Origin: Thermococcus aggregans
Lineage (GTDB): Archaea > Methanobacteriota_B > Thermococci > Thermococcales > Thermococcaceae
NCBI RefSeq assembly: GCF_024022995.1
Contig: NZ_CP099582.1
Span: 868,001 to 932,000 of the forward strand
Length of the DNA stretch: 64,000 bases
Direction of reading: 5' to 3'
The position numbers and the translations under genes are program-made. Under the pieces are notes generated by a model. That model was given only the letters and a program-made list of their open reading frames with translations. It was not told the DNA's origin and did not search any database. This document shows, piece by piece, positions 8,312 to 17,084 of the stretch (position 1 is the first letter of the stretch; each line of letters starts with the position of its first letter).

Positions 8312-9273
8312 TCTTCTCCTCCTTGGCGAGCTTTGCTTCAGCGGGCATTGTTTATCAGGTCGGATTAGGAGATGGATTTTCTGCATATACGGAAGTTTAT
8401 AGTGACGGAAAAAACGCATTCCTACTTGTCACATACACTTCAACCCAGTGGCCTACACATTTGGGGCCTGTTTGCGAGGACTTCTGGAACTACACTCTCG
8501 AAGAAAAACCATTCCACTGTTATCTTAGCCCAGTCGTCTGGTATTATTTCCCTTTTTATTTTGATGGAAGTAATATGTACTTTGTTGACCCTTTCCTGAA
8601 CAACTCCTCACCCAAATTCTCGGGGATTTCATCCCACCCCCTGTTTTACCGTCAAGATAATGCATGGATCATGGTCTTTTTTGAACAGAAAGCCCCGTTC
8701 TCCTCTCTTGTGTGGCGCTTTGATGGAAATTGCATTGATTATTTAGGAGTGGGAAATTACACAGAGGAGCAGAGAAGCCCAACAACTGCACCCGTTAAGG
8801 GAGTGTTAAAAAATAATGCCGTGATTTTCTCCAATGGTTCACGAACATATGTTATTCCCGTTAAAGAGTTAGAGCCTTATTTTAATGCCAACTTTACGAT
8901 AAAGTACTTAGAGGGTGTGTTCCTTGATAGTGGAGTCATATTTTACCCCGCAGTCTATCGGGGGATTTGGAACGTCACCCCAGGACAGCATGATTACAGC
9001 AAGGTGGTTCTTTTTGGAAAAGAGGAGGGGGAAGCCAAACTCCTAAACACATCAAGTTTGAAGCCATTTCCCGTGTTCTTCTATGATGGAAAGAATCTGA
9101 AGGTTTTTTACATTTTCAAAATTACTGGAGATGGGACATTAGAAGTTTTTGTGGAGGAGGACTTCTTTACTCATTGGCCGGAATGCAGAAAGGAAGGAAT
9201 CTGCGGGCCGGCTTTTATTGTGCTGCCATCTCTGATGATTTTGGCTCTCAAGAGGGGTTTTAGACATGAATAA
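8275..9273 (+). CDS. Secreted protein with CGP-CTERM anchor
   Basis: A 332-residue exported protein of unknown role. The ATG at 8275 is preceded by a GGGGGGAG site and opens directly on a signal peptide (MSKFKHVFIAFLIFSSLAS, with cleavage likely after FASA); an in-frame start 27 bases upstream would spoil it. The body is rich in aromatic residues and N-glycosylation sequons (for example NYT, NNSS, NFT, NVT), as in surface proteins. The C-terminus CGPAFIVLPSLMILALKRGF is a CGP-CTERM sorting/lipid-anchor signal, which is known only from Thermococcaceae. Likely co-transcribed with 8039-8311. Confidence 0.75.
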   Translation: MSKFKHVFIAFLIFSSLASFASAGIVYQVGLGDGFSAYTEVYSDGKNAFLLVTYTSTQWPTHLGPVCEDFWNYTLEEKPFHCYLSPVVWYYFPFYFDGSNMYFVDPFLNNSSPKFSGISSHPLFYRQDNAWIMVFFEQKAPFSSLVWRFDGNCIDYLGVGNYTEEQRSPTTAPVKGVLKNNAVIFSNGSRTYVIPVKELEPYFNANFTIKYLEGVFLDSGVIFYPAVYRGIWNVTPGQHDYSKVVLFGKEEGEAKLLNTSSLKPFPVFFYDGKNLKVFYIFKITGDGTLEVFVEEDFFTHWPECRKEGICGPAFIVLPSLMILALKRGFRHE

Positions 9274-9307
9274 TGTTTTTTGAAGGTTTTTAATTCCTGT
9301 TATCCTA

Positions 9308-9366
9308 CGCTTTTTGCTTACTATTTTTGATAGTGTGTAAAATTTGCATGGAAAAAGTTTTAAGTA
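9308..9366 (+). promoter_or_regulatory. Promoter with inverted repeat, copy B
   Basis: A perfect inverted repeat ACTAT-N5-ATAGT (9320-9324 and 9330-9334) lies about 22 bases before the TATA core GTTTTAAGTAC (about 9357-9365). The position upstream of the TATA box would suit an activator rather than a repressor (inference from archaeal promoter rules). Aligns with 7941-8000. Confidence 0.6.
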
Positions 9367-9405
9367 CTTGATGGCAAAGTATTGCGAGAGTCGTGGGGTG
9401 GTTAA

Positions 9406-10587
9406 GTGCAACAAAAAGTAGCATGGTTTATGGTTGGGGTGCTCCTCGGGAGTCTATTCTTTGTTATAGCAGAACAGAACAGCGACATTCCCGAATTAGG
9501 AGAAGAAAACAACGTCCAAGTAGAGCTGCTAAACTTCCAGAACCATACGGCGTTTCTGCTCTACGGTACTCCGAAAAATCCCTTAACACCATCTCTGATT
9601 TCTCAAAAAATGGATGAGATAATGAAGTTGGGTAAAAGCGGGTATAAAATGTATGCAATCCCCATTGAAACCCCTGGCAGCAAGATAATCGGATATGGGA
9701 TAAAGATACATCAAGATGGCACAGTGGAGATCAAAATTCAAAGAGTGAGGAGCAGAGCCGCAAACATTACTAAAATTCACGAGAACTTGAGAAACTGGGC
9801 AAAAGAACCTTTCCAAAGAGCTCCAGATATAAAAGCAGAACGTCCTATCGGGGTTCCCAAGGGGTACGCTGTAAAAGCTGTAAGAAACGATGGATCAGAA
9901 ACTGTACTTGCCCAAGGCACAACAGAGCCATACTGGCACAACTTTGGTTCCATAAAAGATGAAGTCTTTGACCCTCCTTATGGAAATGTCTATGCAAAGG
10001 CTTACTACTGGGGGCTTTGGGATGATAATGACCCAAACAGGGAATATTTTATGGTGGCAGGCGATCAGTATGGAACGGGAGCTTATTACCGGAGCGATCC
10101 CGGATATGAGCTAAGAAATGAATGGGGTAATTCCGATTACTTGCCCTATAGGAACTACGAAGGAAACATATATCATAAATGGAAGCTGGAACCTAGTCTC
10201 TATCCTGACTCAGACTTTGGCCTTGAGGTGGTTGAACCGGGAACCCCTTTGGATGGTTCAGCGACTTACACACTGTCAATTGGATATGGAGGTGTCTCAT
10301 TACCCATAGTAGTTGTGGTTCCAAGTTATGGCATGTATGTAGCTGTGGATGGAGGGGAAGAGAGAGTCAAATGGGGGCTCAACTTTGATATGTATTCCAA
10401 TTCAGGGATGTACTCTTTTCAGACAAGAGTGGCATCAGTGGCAAGTGTAAGCGAAAGTGCACTCAAAGATGGCCAGTGGCATAGCATTGTTGAGACAGAT
10501 TATGAGGTTACGTTTGCCAATCCCCTCCATATCTCTGACTCTGACACTGCTCGTGTTGGATGGATTTGGATGGTAAAAGTCGATTGA
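9406..10587 (+). CDS. Uncharacterised exported protein
   Basis: A 393-residue protein starting at GTG 9406, five bases after GGGGTGG. The N-terminus (MQQKVAWFMVGVLLGSLFFV) is a signal peptide or membrane anchor. Residues about 60-150 hold a short alpha/beta segment (NPLTPSLISQKMDEIMKLG; GSKIIGYGIKIHQDGTVEI). The rest is rich in Tyr, Trp, Gly and Asp, such as AKAYYWGLWDDNDPNREYF and LSIGYGGVSLPIVVVVPSYG, and looks like a beta-sandwich surface domain. No cysteines suited to metal binding and no known catalytic motif were recognised. It shares its promoter architecture with the gene pair at 8039-9273, so all three may be regulated together. Confidence 0.65.
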   Translation: MQQKVAWFMVGVLLGSLFFVIAEQNSDIPELGEENNVQVELLNFQNHTAFLLYGTPKNPLTPSLISQKMDEIMKLGKSGYKMYAIPIETPGSKIIGYGIKIHQDGTVEIKIQRVRSRAANITKIHENLRNWAKEPFQRAPDIKAERPIGVPKGYAVKAVRNDGSETVLAQGTTEPYWHNFGSIKDEVFDPPYGNVYAKAYYWGLWDDNDPNREYFMVAGDQYGTGAYYRSDPGYELRNEWGNSDYLPYRNYEGNIYHKWKLEPSLYPDSDFGLEVVEPGTPLDGSATYTLSIGYGGVSLPIVVVVPSYGMYVAVDGGEERVKWGLNFDMYSNSGMYSFQTRVASVASVSESALKDGQWHSIVETDYEVTFANPLHISDSDTARVGWIWMVKVD

Positions 10588-10658
10588 CGATGCACAACTC
10601 CAGAACTCCCTTTTTATTTTTAGACGAGTTCTGTTATTGCCGCCCTCAAACGTCTTAT

Positions 10659-11333
10659 TTAGCCTTTAACCCAGCTCCTCTCCCTGTATCTGCCGCGGCT
10701 CTCGATTTCGTCTAACTTTGCTTCAACTTCTTTCCTCTTCTCAGAGCCTCTAATCTCCTCATAGCCATTTAAAACCTCTTCAAACCCTTTCTCGAACCAC
10801 TTGTAGTGCGTGCTCTCCATGGCCCTCCTGAGGAGATGGAGGTCAACGCCTTGAGCCTCAAGGGATGAATCGAATTCAGCAAGGCCAAAGTCAATGAAGT
10901 AGATTTTGCCCCCTCTGAGAATCATATTTGATGTTGTCAAGTCACCATGCACTATTCCGGCCTCATGGAGCTTGCCCATCTGCTTGCCGATTTCTCTGCA
11001 GAGCTTCAACCTTTCCTCCATGGAGATTGCCTCGAGGTATTCCTTAAGTCTCTCGCCCTCGATGTACTCCATGACTATCTTCATATCTTTTAGGTCAACT
11101 TCATACACATAAGGAACGTTAACGCCGAACTCCTTTGCCCTGTGGAGAATTCTTGCTTCTCTGACTGTTCTCTCTTTTCTAAGCTTTTCATCGATCTCCT
11201 TTATACGGTAGCGCTTTGGGATGCGATGCTTTATGATAACCTTTTCCTCATTAAATGGGAAGTACAGTTCTTCAAAGCTCGCGAGATATATCTTCGCCTC
11301 TGCTCCCTGCTTTATCAGCTTCATAATCTTCAC
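10659..11333 (-). CDS. bud32: KEOPS complex kinase Bud32
   Basis: Small atypical RIO-like kinase/ATPase of the KEOPS complex, which with Kae1 makes the t6A modification at position 37 of ANN-decoding tRNAs. At 224 residues it is the free-standing form usual in Thermococcales, not fused to Kae1. Motifs: nucleotide-binding loop IKQGAEAKIYLA, the lysine in VIIKHRIPKRYR, helix EARIL, catalytic loop GIVHGDLTTSNMIL (Asp and Asn of HxDxxxxN) and metal-binding DFGLAEF. The C-terminal GRYRERSWVKG resembles the basic tail of Bud32 proteins. ATG at 11333; a second ATG 9 bases inside is possible. Confidence 0.95.
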   Translation of the reverse strand: MKIMKLIKQGAEAKIYLASFEELYFPFNEEKVIIKHRIPKRYRIKEIDEKLRKERTVREARILHRAKEFGVNVPYVYEVDLKDMKIVMEYIEGERLKEYLEAISMEERLKLCREIGKQMGKLHEAGIVHGDLTTSNMILRGGKIYFIDFGLAEFDSSLEAQGVDLHLLRRAMESTHYKWFEKGFEEVLNGYEEIRGSEKRKEVEAKLDEIESRGRYRERSWVKG

Positions 11334-11552
11334 CCACTTCTATTCTTCAAGTTTTTTTCATGCCGTATTTAAGCTTTTCATCTTTGTTTTTGAGGATATC
11401 ATCTAAAGAATGCTCTGTTCTCTATTTGATATCTCCCAATTTATATTCTGAAATTGTCTCTGAGACCTTCTTAAGCCTTTTAACGCCTTTAATCTTCACA
11501 GTACCCCCTGCATTTTGTTCTTGCAAGCTATTGTCTTGGCATTTAACGAAAA

Positions 11553-11588
11553 TTTTAAATACTTTGTCAACTTACATAGGTTGACAAA
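11553..11588 (+). promoter_or_regulatory. TATA box and perfect 9-bp inverted-repeat operator
   Basis: TTTTAAAT (11553-11560) is immediately followed by TTTGTCAAC (11563-11571), an 8-base spacer, and GTTGACAAA (11580-11588), an exact inverted repeat. It sits between the TATA box and the start codon and covers the expected transcript start, the classic place for an archaeal repressor. The operon behind it ends with an HTH gene. Confidence 0.7.
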
Positions 11589-11606
11589 AACGCGATGGTG
11601 AGCTTG

Positions 11607-12290
11607 ATGAAAGTTGAGGGAGCATGGCCTGTAACACCTTCCGGACCTTCGATAGTTCTTGCCACATTAGGCTTTTCTTTAATGATCGCAGGATTAATTC
11701 TTCGAGACTATGCCCCGGAGCTCGTTTTTAGCGCAATTACTCTTTTTGTACTATCTACGGGAAAGAGCGTAGAAATTAAAGAAAATATGCTTATCTTAAA
11801 GTATCCTTTTTGGAGTGTTAAAATACCTTTTGAAGAAATCAAAGAAGTTATGCTTGCGAATGAACTTAAGGGCGTTAAATTATTTAGATACGCTTGGAAG
11901 AACGCGGCCTTTATGATATTGCTATTTTTTATAGCTCTCATAAAAGCACCATGGAAGGAATTTCCCCTCCTTTTTCTTTGGATTTTCGTTATGTATGTTG
12001 TTTATTTTCTATACTTCTTCATTCCACTTTATACAATTTGGGAAAACTTTGGGAAGATTTTTCTAGGCATCGTGTTGTTACTCCCCATATTTTGTGTATT
12101 AGTTGGTATAAGTCCCGTTGTTGGAATTTTTCTTGGGATTACATTCCTTGTGTTCCTCATTGTTTACACAAGATTTGATTATATAATTGTCAATACAGAG
12201 AGAAGAGGTGTTATTGTAATAGGATGTCCGGATGGTAAAAAAGCTATCAAGCTGTTTAGGGGTGTTGAAAATGAAACTGAAGGGGATTAG
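11607..12290 (+). CDS. Membrane protein, paralogue 1 of a tandem pair
   Basis: A 227-residue multi-pass membrane protein of unknown function. ATG 11607 is chosen because it is preceded by GGTGAG and because the resulting N-terminus (MKVEGAWPVTPSGPS) lines up with that of the next gene (MKLKGIRPSNFGG). Two hydrophobic segments come first, then a short soluble strand-rich part (ENMLILKYPFWSVKIPFEEI) with the spacing of a bacterial-PH-like domain, then two long hydrophobic stretches and a soluble tail (NTERRGVIVIGCPDGKKAI). The PH-like reading is inference from the strand pattern. Overlaps the next gene by 20 bases. Confidence 0.65.
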   Translation: MKVEGAWPVTPSGPSIVLATLGFSLMIAGLILRDYAPELVFSAITLFVLSTGKSVEIKENMLILKYPFWSVKIPFEEIKEVMLANELKGVKLFRYAWKNAAFMILLFFIALIKAPWKEFPLLFLWIFVMYVVYFLYFFIPLYTIWENFGKIFLGIVLLLPIFCVLVGISPVVGIFLGITFLVFLIVYTRFDYIIVNTERRGVIVIGCPDGKKAIKLFRGVENETEGD

Positions 12291-12978
12291 ACCTTCAAAC
12301 TTTGGAGGAGTCCCATTGTTAATTGCTATTCTGGCCTTTGTCTTTATGATAGGGGGTATGGAACTCTTATCTTGGAGGATGTGGATCATTGCATGGGTTC
12401 TTATTTTTGCTTCATGGGGTGTATCAGCTGAAATTAAAAATGGTACCTTAATTCTGAGATACGGCTTTGGACTGTTACCCATAAAGCTCAAAGCCGAAGA
12501 TATTGAAGAGGTTTTAGTTTTAAACAGACTGGAAAAGGGTGTTCTTTTAAGATATTTTCCGGGAATTGGAGCAACTTACATGGGCATGCTTATCTATGTC
12601 TTGTACCGTTATTTTACGTTCCCAGATAACCTTCTGCCCGGATATTATTTTGGAGCCCTCGGAATGATTGTCATCTCAAGCTCTGTGCTGATTTCTTTAG
12701 CAATACCTCCCGGAAAAACACGGCATAAACTCCTCACAGCAGGTTTCATATTCATTGTTAGTGCACTTCTTCTGGGGTTTAAGGTTCGTGCAGTTGATTC
12801 AATTCCGATAGTAGTGGTCTTAGGTATGATAGCTCTTTGGACGGTATACGATATGGACATCCAAGACTACATTGTTCTAAAAACAAGAAAAGGAAAGTAT
12901 CTCCTAACTTCCAATGCTCCCAGAGATAAAGTGGAAAAAGCCATAAAAGCAATTATGGAGGTTCTGAGCAATGATTAG
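12271..12978 (+). CDS. Membrane protein, paralogue 2 of a tandem pair
   Basis: A 235-residue protein with the same plan as its neighbour: MKLKGIRPSNFGG, two hydrophobic segments, EIKNGTLILRYGFGLLPIKL followed by EDIEEVLVLN, then hydrophobic stretches and a tail (VLKTRKGKYLLTSNAPRDK) like the KGKYY..P..k end of PH-like membrane proteins. ATG 12271 follows GGGGTG; an in-frame start 39 bases upstream would lie deep in the previous gene. Stop overlaps the HTH gene start by 8 bases, so the three genes form one operon. Confidence 0.65.
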   Translation: MKLKGIRPSNFGGVPLLIAILAFVFMIGGMELLSWRMWIIAWVLIFASWGVSAEIKNGTLILRYGFGLLPIKLKAEDIEEVLVLNRLEKGVLLRYFPGIGATYMGMLIYVLYRYFTFPDNLLPGYYFGALGMIVISSSVLISLAIPPGKTRHKLLTAGFIFIVSALLLGFKVRAVDSIPIVVVLGMIALWTVYDMDIQDYIVLKTRKGKYLLTSNAPRDKVEKAIKAIMEVLSND

Positions 12979-13363
12979 ACTCCCAGAAAGTATGGAGAGG
13001 ATTTGGACAATGAGGGCCAAGGGGATGAGAGAAATAGAAATAGCAGAAAGCCTTGGAATTTCAAGGCAGGCTGTAAACAAAGCTCTGAAAGAGGCTAAAG
13101 CTAAGCTATTTGAGGCATTTTTTGCTTTAGCTGAGACCTTTTCGTGGGAGATTGTTAGAGTAAACGCTGAAAAGGGATTTATGGTCGCAAGGGGGAGATG
13201 CGGCGATAGAGCAACGAGAGTTTATGCATTTTACATACCCCAAACGGGGATAAGGGGATTTTTTAATGATGAAGTCCCAGAATTCATCCTCCAGCACGCT
13301 TTAGAGCTTGGAATTATTAAAAAACCGGACAAGAAAGAACTGATAAAAGTTTTAGAAAGATGA
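12971..13363 (+). CDS. HTH DNA-binding protein, probable regulator of its own operon
   Basis: A 130-residue protein. The N-terminal 45 residues are a sigma-70-region-4/resolvase-like helix-turn-helix: ERIWTMRAKGMREIEIAESL then GISRQAVNKALKEAKAK, close to the HTH of archaeal Tn-resolvase-like regulators. The remainder (FSWEIVRVNAEKGFMVARG ... IPQTGIRGFFNDEVPEF) is a small unclassified domain. It is translationally coupled to the two membrane proteins. The perfect inverted repeat at the operon promoter is a natural candidate target (inference). Confidence 0.75.
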   Translation: MIRLPESMERIWTMRAKGMREIEIAESLGISRQAVNKALKEAKAKLFEAFFALAETFSWEIVRVNAEKGFMVARGRCGDRATRVYAFYIPQTGIRGFFNDEVPEFILQHALELGIIKKPDKKELIKVLER

Positions 13364-14006
13364 TTAACCTCTTTTCTTGCCAATTCTCTTCTCCCAGTCC
13401 AAGAATTCCCTTATTTTTGCTCTCCCCTTGGTCACTTCAATGACATAGTTTACAAACTCATCCTTTTGTTCCGGTATGATACCAACTACAAACCTGACTT
13501 CGACACTAAAATCCCTCTCAAGAACCTCCGCTTCAAATTTTTCAATGGCCTTTTCAATCACATTGTAGAGGTTGTACGGGAAAACAATTTCAATATGCTC
13601 TTTTTTGACGATTTCAATTATTCCTGCCTTTTCAAGGGCTTCGCTTGCTGTTTCGCTGTATGCCTTTATTAATCCTCCATATCCAAGCTTAGTTCCGCCA
13701 AAATACCTCGTCACAACAACCACAACGTTTTCCAAACCTTTATATTCAAGAACTTTAAAAAACCGGCTTTCCGGCACTCCCCCTTGGCTCTCCGTCGTCA
13801 TCGTAATAGCTTAGAAGAGTATTTCCTTCCCTCACCCTATAGGCAGAAACGTTGTGTGTTGCATCTGCATGTGCTTCTTTAACCTTCTTAATGAACTCTT
13901 TAGCCTCTTTTTCTGAGTTTACTGGAATTGCATAGCCTATGAAAAGTGAGTCCACATAGAGTTTCTCAACTTTTCCAAAGCCTCTGATTGTTTTGTAGCC
14001 TTCCAT
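13364..14006 (-). pseudogene. YigZ/IMPACT family protein, split by +1 frameshift
   Basis: Two adjacent frames together make one YigZ/IMPACT protein of about 213 residues. Frame one (14006 to 13755) gives MEGYKTIRGFGKVEKLYVD ... HNVSAYRVREGNTLLSYYDD, DGEPRGSAGKPVF then TAA. Frame two (about 13756 to 13364) continues exactly where the family continues: KVLEYKGLENVVVVVTRYFG, GTKLGYGGLIKAYSE and a ferredoxin-like C-terminal domain. The break is at a run of six T (13757-13762 on the complement): GTT TTT TAA A. Removing one T restores the frame. It may be a mutation, a sequencing slip, or translational slippage at TTT-TAA; the sequence alone cannot decide. Function of the family: ribosome/translation-linked, poorly defined. 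Confidence 0.85.
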
Positions 14007-14116
14007 AGGAAATCTTAAGGAAGATCAACCTTAAGAATCTTTTGCAATTAGTTTTTTGTAATTTGTTCAATACATTCTGAGGTTTATTGACATTTATTCT
14101 ATAAAATGTGTAAAAT

Positions 14117-14167
14117 CTAGCCTTTTAAATAGAAATATTTTTATAGAGCACTAACGAAAGGCTAGTG
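14117..14167 (+). promoter_or_regulatory. Thermosome promoter with heat-shock-type operator
   Basis: A TATA box (ATTTTTATAG, about 14136-14145) is followed by the inverted repeat CACTA-N9-TAGTG (14149-14153, 14163-14167). The inner bases read T-N2-C-N5-G-N2-A, the core of the published Phr heat-shock repressor site of Pyrococcus; the outer TTTA/TAAA parts of that consensus are not matched. A longer inverted repeat CTAGCC...GGCTAG (14117-14122 and 14160-14165) brackets the TATA region. Confidence 0.5.
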
Positions 14168-14190
14168 TTTAAACAAAGGAGGAATTCGAA

Positions 14191-15843
14191 ATGATGGTAG
14201 GACAAGGAGGACAACCGGTTGTTATTCTTCCAGAGGGCACTCAAAGATACGTTGGAAGAGATGCCCAAAGATTGAACATTTTGGCTGCTAGAGTTATAGC
14301 AGAAACCGTAAGGACTACTCTTGGTCCAAAAGGTATGGACAAAATGCTTGTCGACAGCCTTGGAGACATAGTAATCACAAACGACGGTGCAACAATTTTG
14401 GAACAAATCGATGTTCAGCATCCAGCTGCCAAAATGATTATTGAAATCGCAAAGACCCAAGACAAGGAAGCTGGAGATGGAACTACATCAGCAGTTGTTA
14501 TCGCAGGTGAGCTTTTGGCAAAGGCTGAGGAGCTCTTAGACCAGAACATACACCCAAGCATAATCATTAAGGGTTACACCCTTGCAGCTGAGAAGGCCCA
14601 AGAAATAATCGACAGCATTGCAATCCCAGTAGAGCCAGACAACGAAGAGATTCTCACAAAAATAGCATCAACTTCAATAACTGGTAAAAACGCGGAAAGC
14701 CACAAAGAGCTTTTGGCAAAGCTTGCCGTTGATGCAGTTAAGCAGGTTGCTGAGAAAGTTAATGGCAAATATGTTGTTGATATTGATAACATCAAGCTTG
14801 AGAAGAAGGAGGGTGGAAGCGTAAGAGACACCCAGCTCATCAAGGGTGTTGTCATCGATAAAGAAAGAGTCCACCCAAGGATGCCAAAGAAAGTTGAAAA
14901 CGCAAAAATAGCCCTCATAAACGATGCTCTTGAAGTTAAGAAGACTGAAACAGACGCAAAGATAAACATTACAAGCCCTGACCAGCTCTATGCATTTCTT
15001 GAGCAAGAAGAGAAGATGCTCGAGGAGATGGTGGAGCAAGTAGCTGCAACCGGTGCAAACGTTCTCTTCTGCCAGAAGGGTATTGATGACCTTGCTCAAC
15101 ACTACTTGGCAAAGCACGGCATTTTAGCAGTTAGAAGAGTCAAGAAGAGCGACATGGAGAAGCTCGCCAAGGCCACAGGTGCAAAGATCGTCACAAACGT
15201 CAAAGACCTAACAAGCGATGATCTCGGATATGCCGAGCTTGTTGAGGAGAGGAAGGTTGCTGGCGAGAACATGATCTTTGTCGAGGGCTGTAAGAATCCA
15301 AAGGCAGTGACAATCCTCATCAGGGGTGGAACAGAGCACGTGGTTGATGAGGTTGAGAGAGCCTTAGAGGATGCAATCAAAGTCGTTAAAGACGTCATGG
15401 AAGATGGTGCAATTTTACCAGGTGGAGGAGCAACCGAAATTGAGCTTGCAATTAGGCTTGACGAATATGCGAAGCAAGTGGGTGGAAAAGAACAGCTTGC
15501 AGTTGAGGCCTTTGCCGACGCATTGAAAGTCATTCCAAAGACCCTCGCAGAAAATGCTGGTCTTGACACAATAGATGTTCTTGTGAAAGCCATCAGTGAG
15601 CACAAGAACAAAGGAAGAGCAATTGGTGTAGACGTCTTTGCGGGAGAGCCAGCTGATATGCTTGAGAGGGGCGTAATTGAACCAGCAAGAGTTAAGAGGC
15701 AAGCAATAAAGAGTGCAGGTGAAGTTGCAATAATGATACTCAGGATTGACGACGTCATAGCAGCAAAACTCTCAAAAGGCGAAGGAAAAGGCGGAGACGG
15801 AGAAATGGGCGGCGGAATGGGTGGAATGCCCAACATGATGTGA
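14191..15843 (+). CDS. Thermosome subunit (group II chaperonin)
   Basis: ATP-driven chaperonin subunit forming double-ring cages that refold proteins, especially after heat shock. 550 residues. Equatorial ATP site: [19 protein letters not shown] (about 38-56), [14 protein letters not shown] (about 93-106) and the late [16 protein letters not shown] (about 411). The C-terminus is the Gly/Met-rich tail [11 protein letters not shown] typical of archaeal thermosomes. Ribosome site GGAGGA is 8 bases before ATG 14191. The promoter carries a Phr-like operator, consistent with heat-shock control. Thermococcus species often have two paralogues (CpkA, CpkB); only this one is in the window and I cannot tell which it is. 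Confidence 0.96.
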   Translation: MMVGQGGQPVVILPEGTQRYVGRDAQRLNILAARVIAETVRTTLGPKGMDKMLVDSLGDIVITNDGATILEQIDVQHPAAKMIIEIAKTQDKEAGDGTTSAVVIAGELLAKAEELLDQNIHPSIIIKGYTLAAEKAQEIIDSIAIPVEPDNEEILTKIASTSITGKNAESHKELLAKLAVDAVKQVAEKVNGKYVVDIDNIKLEKKEGGSVRDTQLIKGVVIDKERVHPRMPKKVENAKIALINDALEVKKTETDAKINITSPDQLYAFLEQEEKMLEEMVEQVAATGANVLFCQKGIDDLAQHYLAKHGILAVRRVKKSDMEKLAKATGAKIVTNVKDLTSDDLGYAELVEERKVAGENMIFVEGCKNPKAVTILIRGGTEHVVDEVERALEDAIKVVKDVMEDGAILPGGGATEIELAIRLDEYAKQVGGKEQLAVEAFADALKVIPKTLAENAGLDTIDVLVKAISEHKNKGRAIGVDVFAGEPADMLERGVIEPARVKRQAIKSAGEVAIMILRIDDVIAAKLSKGEGKGGDGEMGGGMGGMPNMM

Positions 15844-15944
15844 TTTCCTTATTCTTAACCCTTTTTACTCTTCTCTCTTTAAGAAATAAGGAGCATTCAA
15901 AAACCCAAACTTGAGAGGAAAATTCTAAATAAAGAAAGAAGAAA

Positions 15945-17078
15945 TCAGCCAAGTACTGAGAGGAGAACTCCAGCGACTACAGCTGTTCCAATAACACCAG
16001 CGACGTTTGGACCCATTGCGTGCATTAATATAAAGTTCCCGGGATCTTCTTTTGCAGCAATCTTTTGGACAACTCTGGCACTCATTGGAACTGCCGAAAC
16101 TCCAGCAGCACCGATCATTGGGTTTATCCTTCCACCGCTGAGCTTCATCATGAGCTTGCCCAATAGCACTCCACCAGCTGTGGCTGAAGCAAAAGCAACG
16201 ACACCAAGGAGGAGAATCTTTATTGTGCTTACGGTTAAGAAGCTCTCTGCTTGCATTGTTGATCCAACACCGAGACCAAGGAAGATTGTAACAATGTTCA
16301 TGAGCTCTTCTCTGGCAGCTTTGCTGAGCCTTTCAACAACTCCACTCTCTCTGAAGAGGTTTCCAATCATGAGCATTCCAACTAACGGGGCTGCTGAAGG
16401 CACAAGAAGCCCAATGATTATCATTGAGGCTATTGGGAAGATTATCTTTTCCCTCTTTGAAACAGGTCTTAGTTGCTCCATTCTGATTTTCCTCTCTTCT
16501 GGAGTCGTTAAAGCCTTAATAACAGGGGGCTGAATTATTGGAACAAGGCTCATGTAAGAGTAAGCGGCGACGGCAGTTGCGCCGAGCAAATGAGGAGCGA
16601 GCTTGGTAGTCAAATAGATTGTCGTTGGACCATCGGCACCGCCTATGATACCGATAGAAGCCGCTTCTTGAAGGTTAAAGCCCAATGCAACTGCAGTAAG
16701 CATTGCAATGAAAACACCAATCTGTGCAGCAGCACCAAGCAAAGCAGTCTTTGGATCAGCAATCATTGGGCCAAAGTCCGTCATTGCACCGAGACCAAAG
16801 AAGATTAACAATGGAACGACTTCCGTGTCAATGAGATAGTGCTTTATTAGGTAAAACAGCCCTGGGTGGTGTGGGTCAGCGCTTAAAATGCCAGTCAACG
16901 GGAGGTTTACTAGCACCGCACTTATTCCAATTGGGAGCAGCAGCAGAGGCTCCATCTCATACCTTATAGCTAGGTATATTAGGATAAACCCGACAAGTAT
17001 CATTATTACGTTTCCTACCGTTAAATGGAAGAGACCTATGTTAGCGAAAAAGTCAAGTATTGCCTGTTCAAGCCCCAT
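15945..17078 (-). CDS. mmdB: Sodium-pumping decarboxylase beta subunit (methylmalonyl-CoA/oxaloacetate type)
   Basis: Integral membrane subunit that decarboxylates carboxy-biotin and couples it to export of sodium ions. 377 residues with about nine hydrophobic segments. Family signatures: [20 protein letters not shown] with the functionally important Asp, and [20 protein letters not shown] in the central re-entrant segment, plus the near C-terminal [20 protein letters not shown]. Last gene of the four-gene operon (alpha, gamma/delta, biotin carrier, beta), 6 bases after the biotin carrier gene. In Thermococcales this complex is thought to act on methylmalonyl-CoA made during amino acid breakdown. 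Confidence 0.93.
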   Translation of the reverse strand: MGLEQAILDFFANIGLFHLTVGNVIMILVGFILIYLAIRYEMEPLLLLPIGISAVLVNLPLTGILSADPHHPGLFYLIKHYLIDTEVVPLLIFFGLGAMTDFGPMIADPKTALLGAAAQIGVFIAMLTAVALGFNLQEAASIGIIGGADGPTTIYLTTKLAPHLLGATAVAAYSYMSLVPIIQPPVIKALTTPEERKIRMEQLRPVSKREKIIFPIASMIIIGLLVPSAAPLVGMLMIGNLFRESGVVERLSKAAREELMNIVTIFLGLGVGSTMQAESFLTVSTIKILLLGVVAFASATAGGVLLGKLMMKLSGGRINPMIGAAGVSAVPMSARVVQKIAAKEDPGNFILMHAMGPNVAGVIGTAVVAGVLLSVLG

Positions 17079-17084
17079 TCTCCA

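Noticed and set aside
15102-15836. 244-codon open frame antisense to the thermosome gene
   Set aside because: Shadow of a highly expressed gene; composition is Ser/Leu/Ala-rich as expected for the complement, with no ribosome site or family match.
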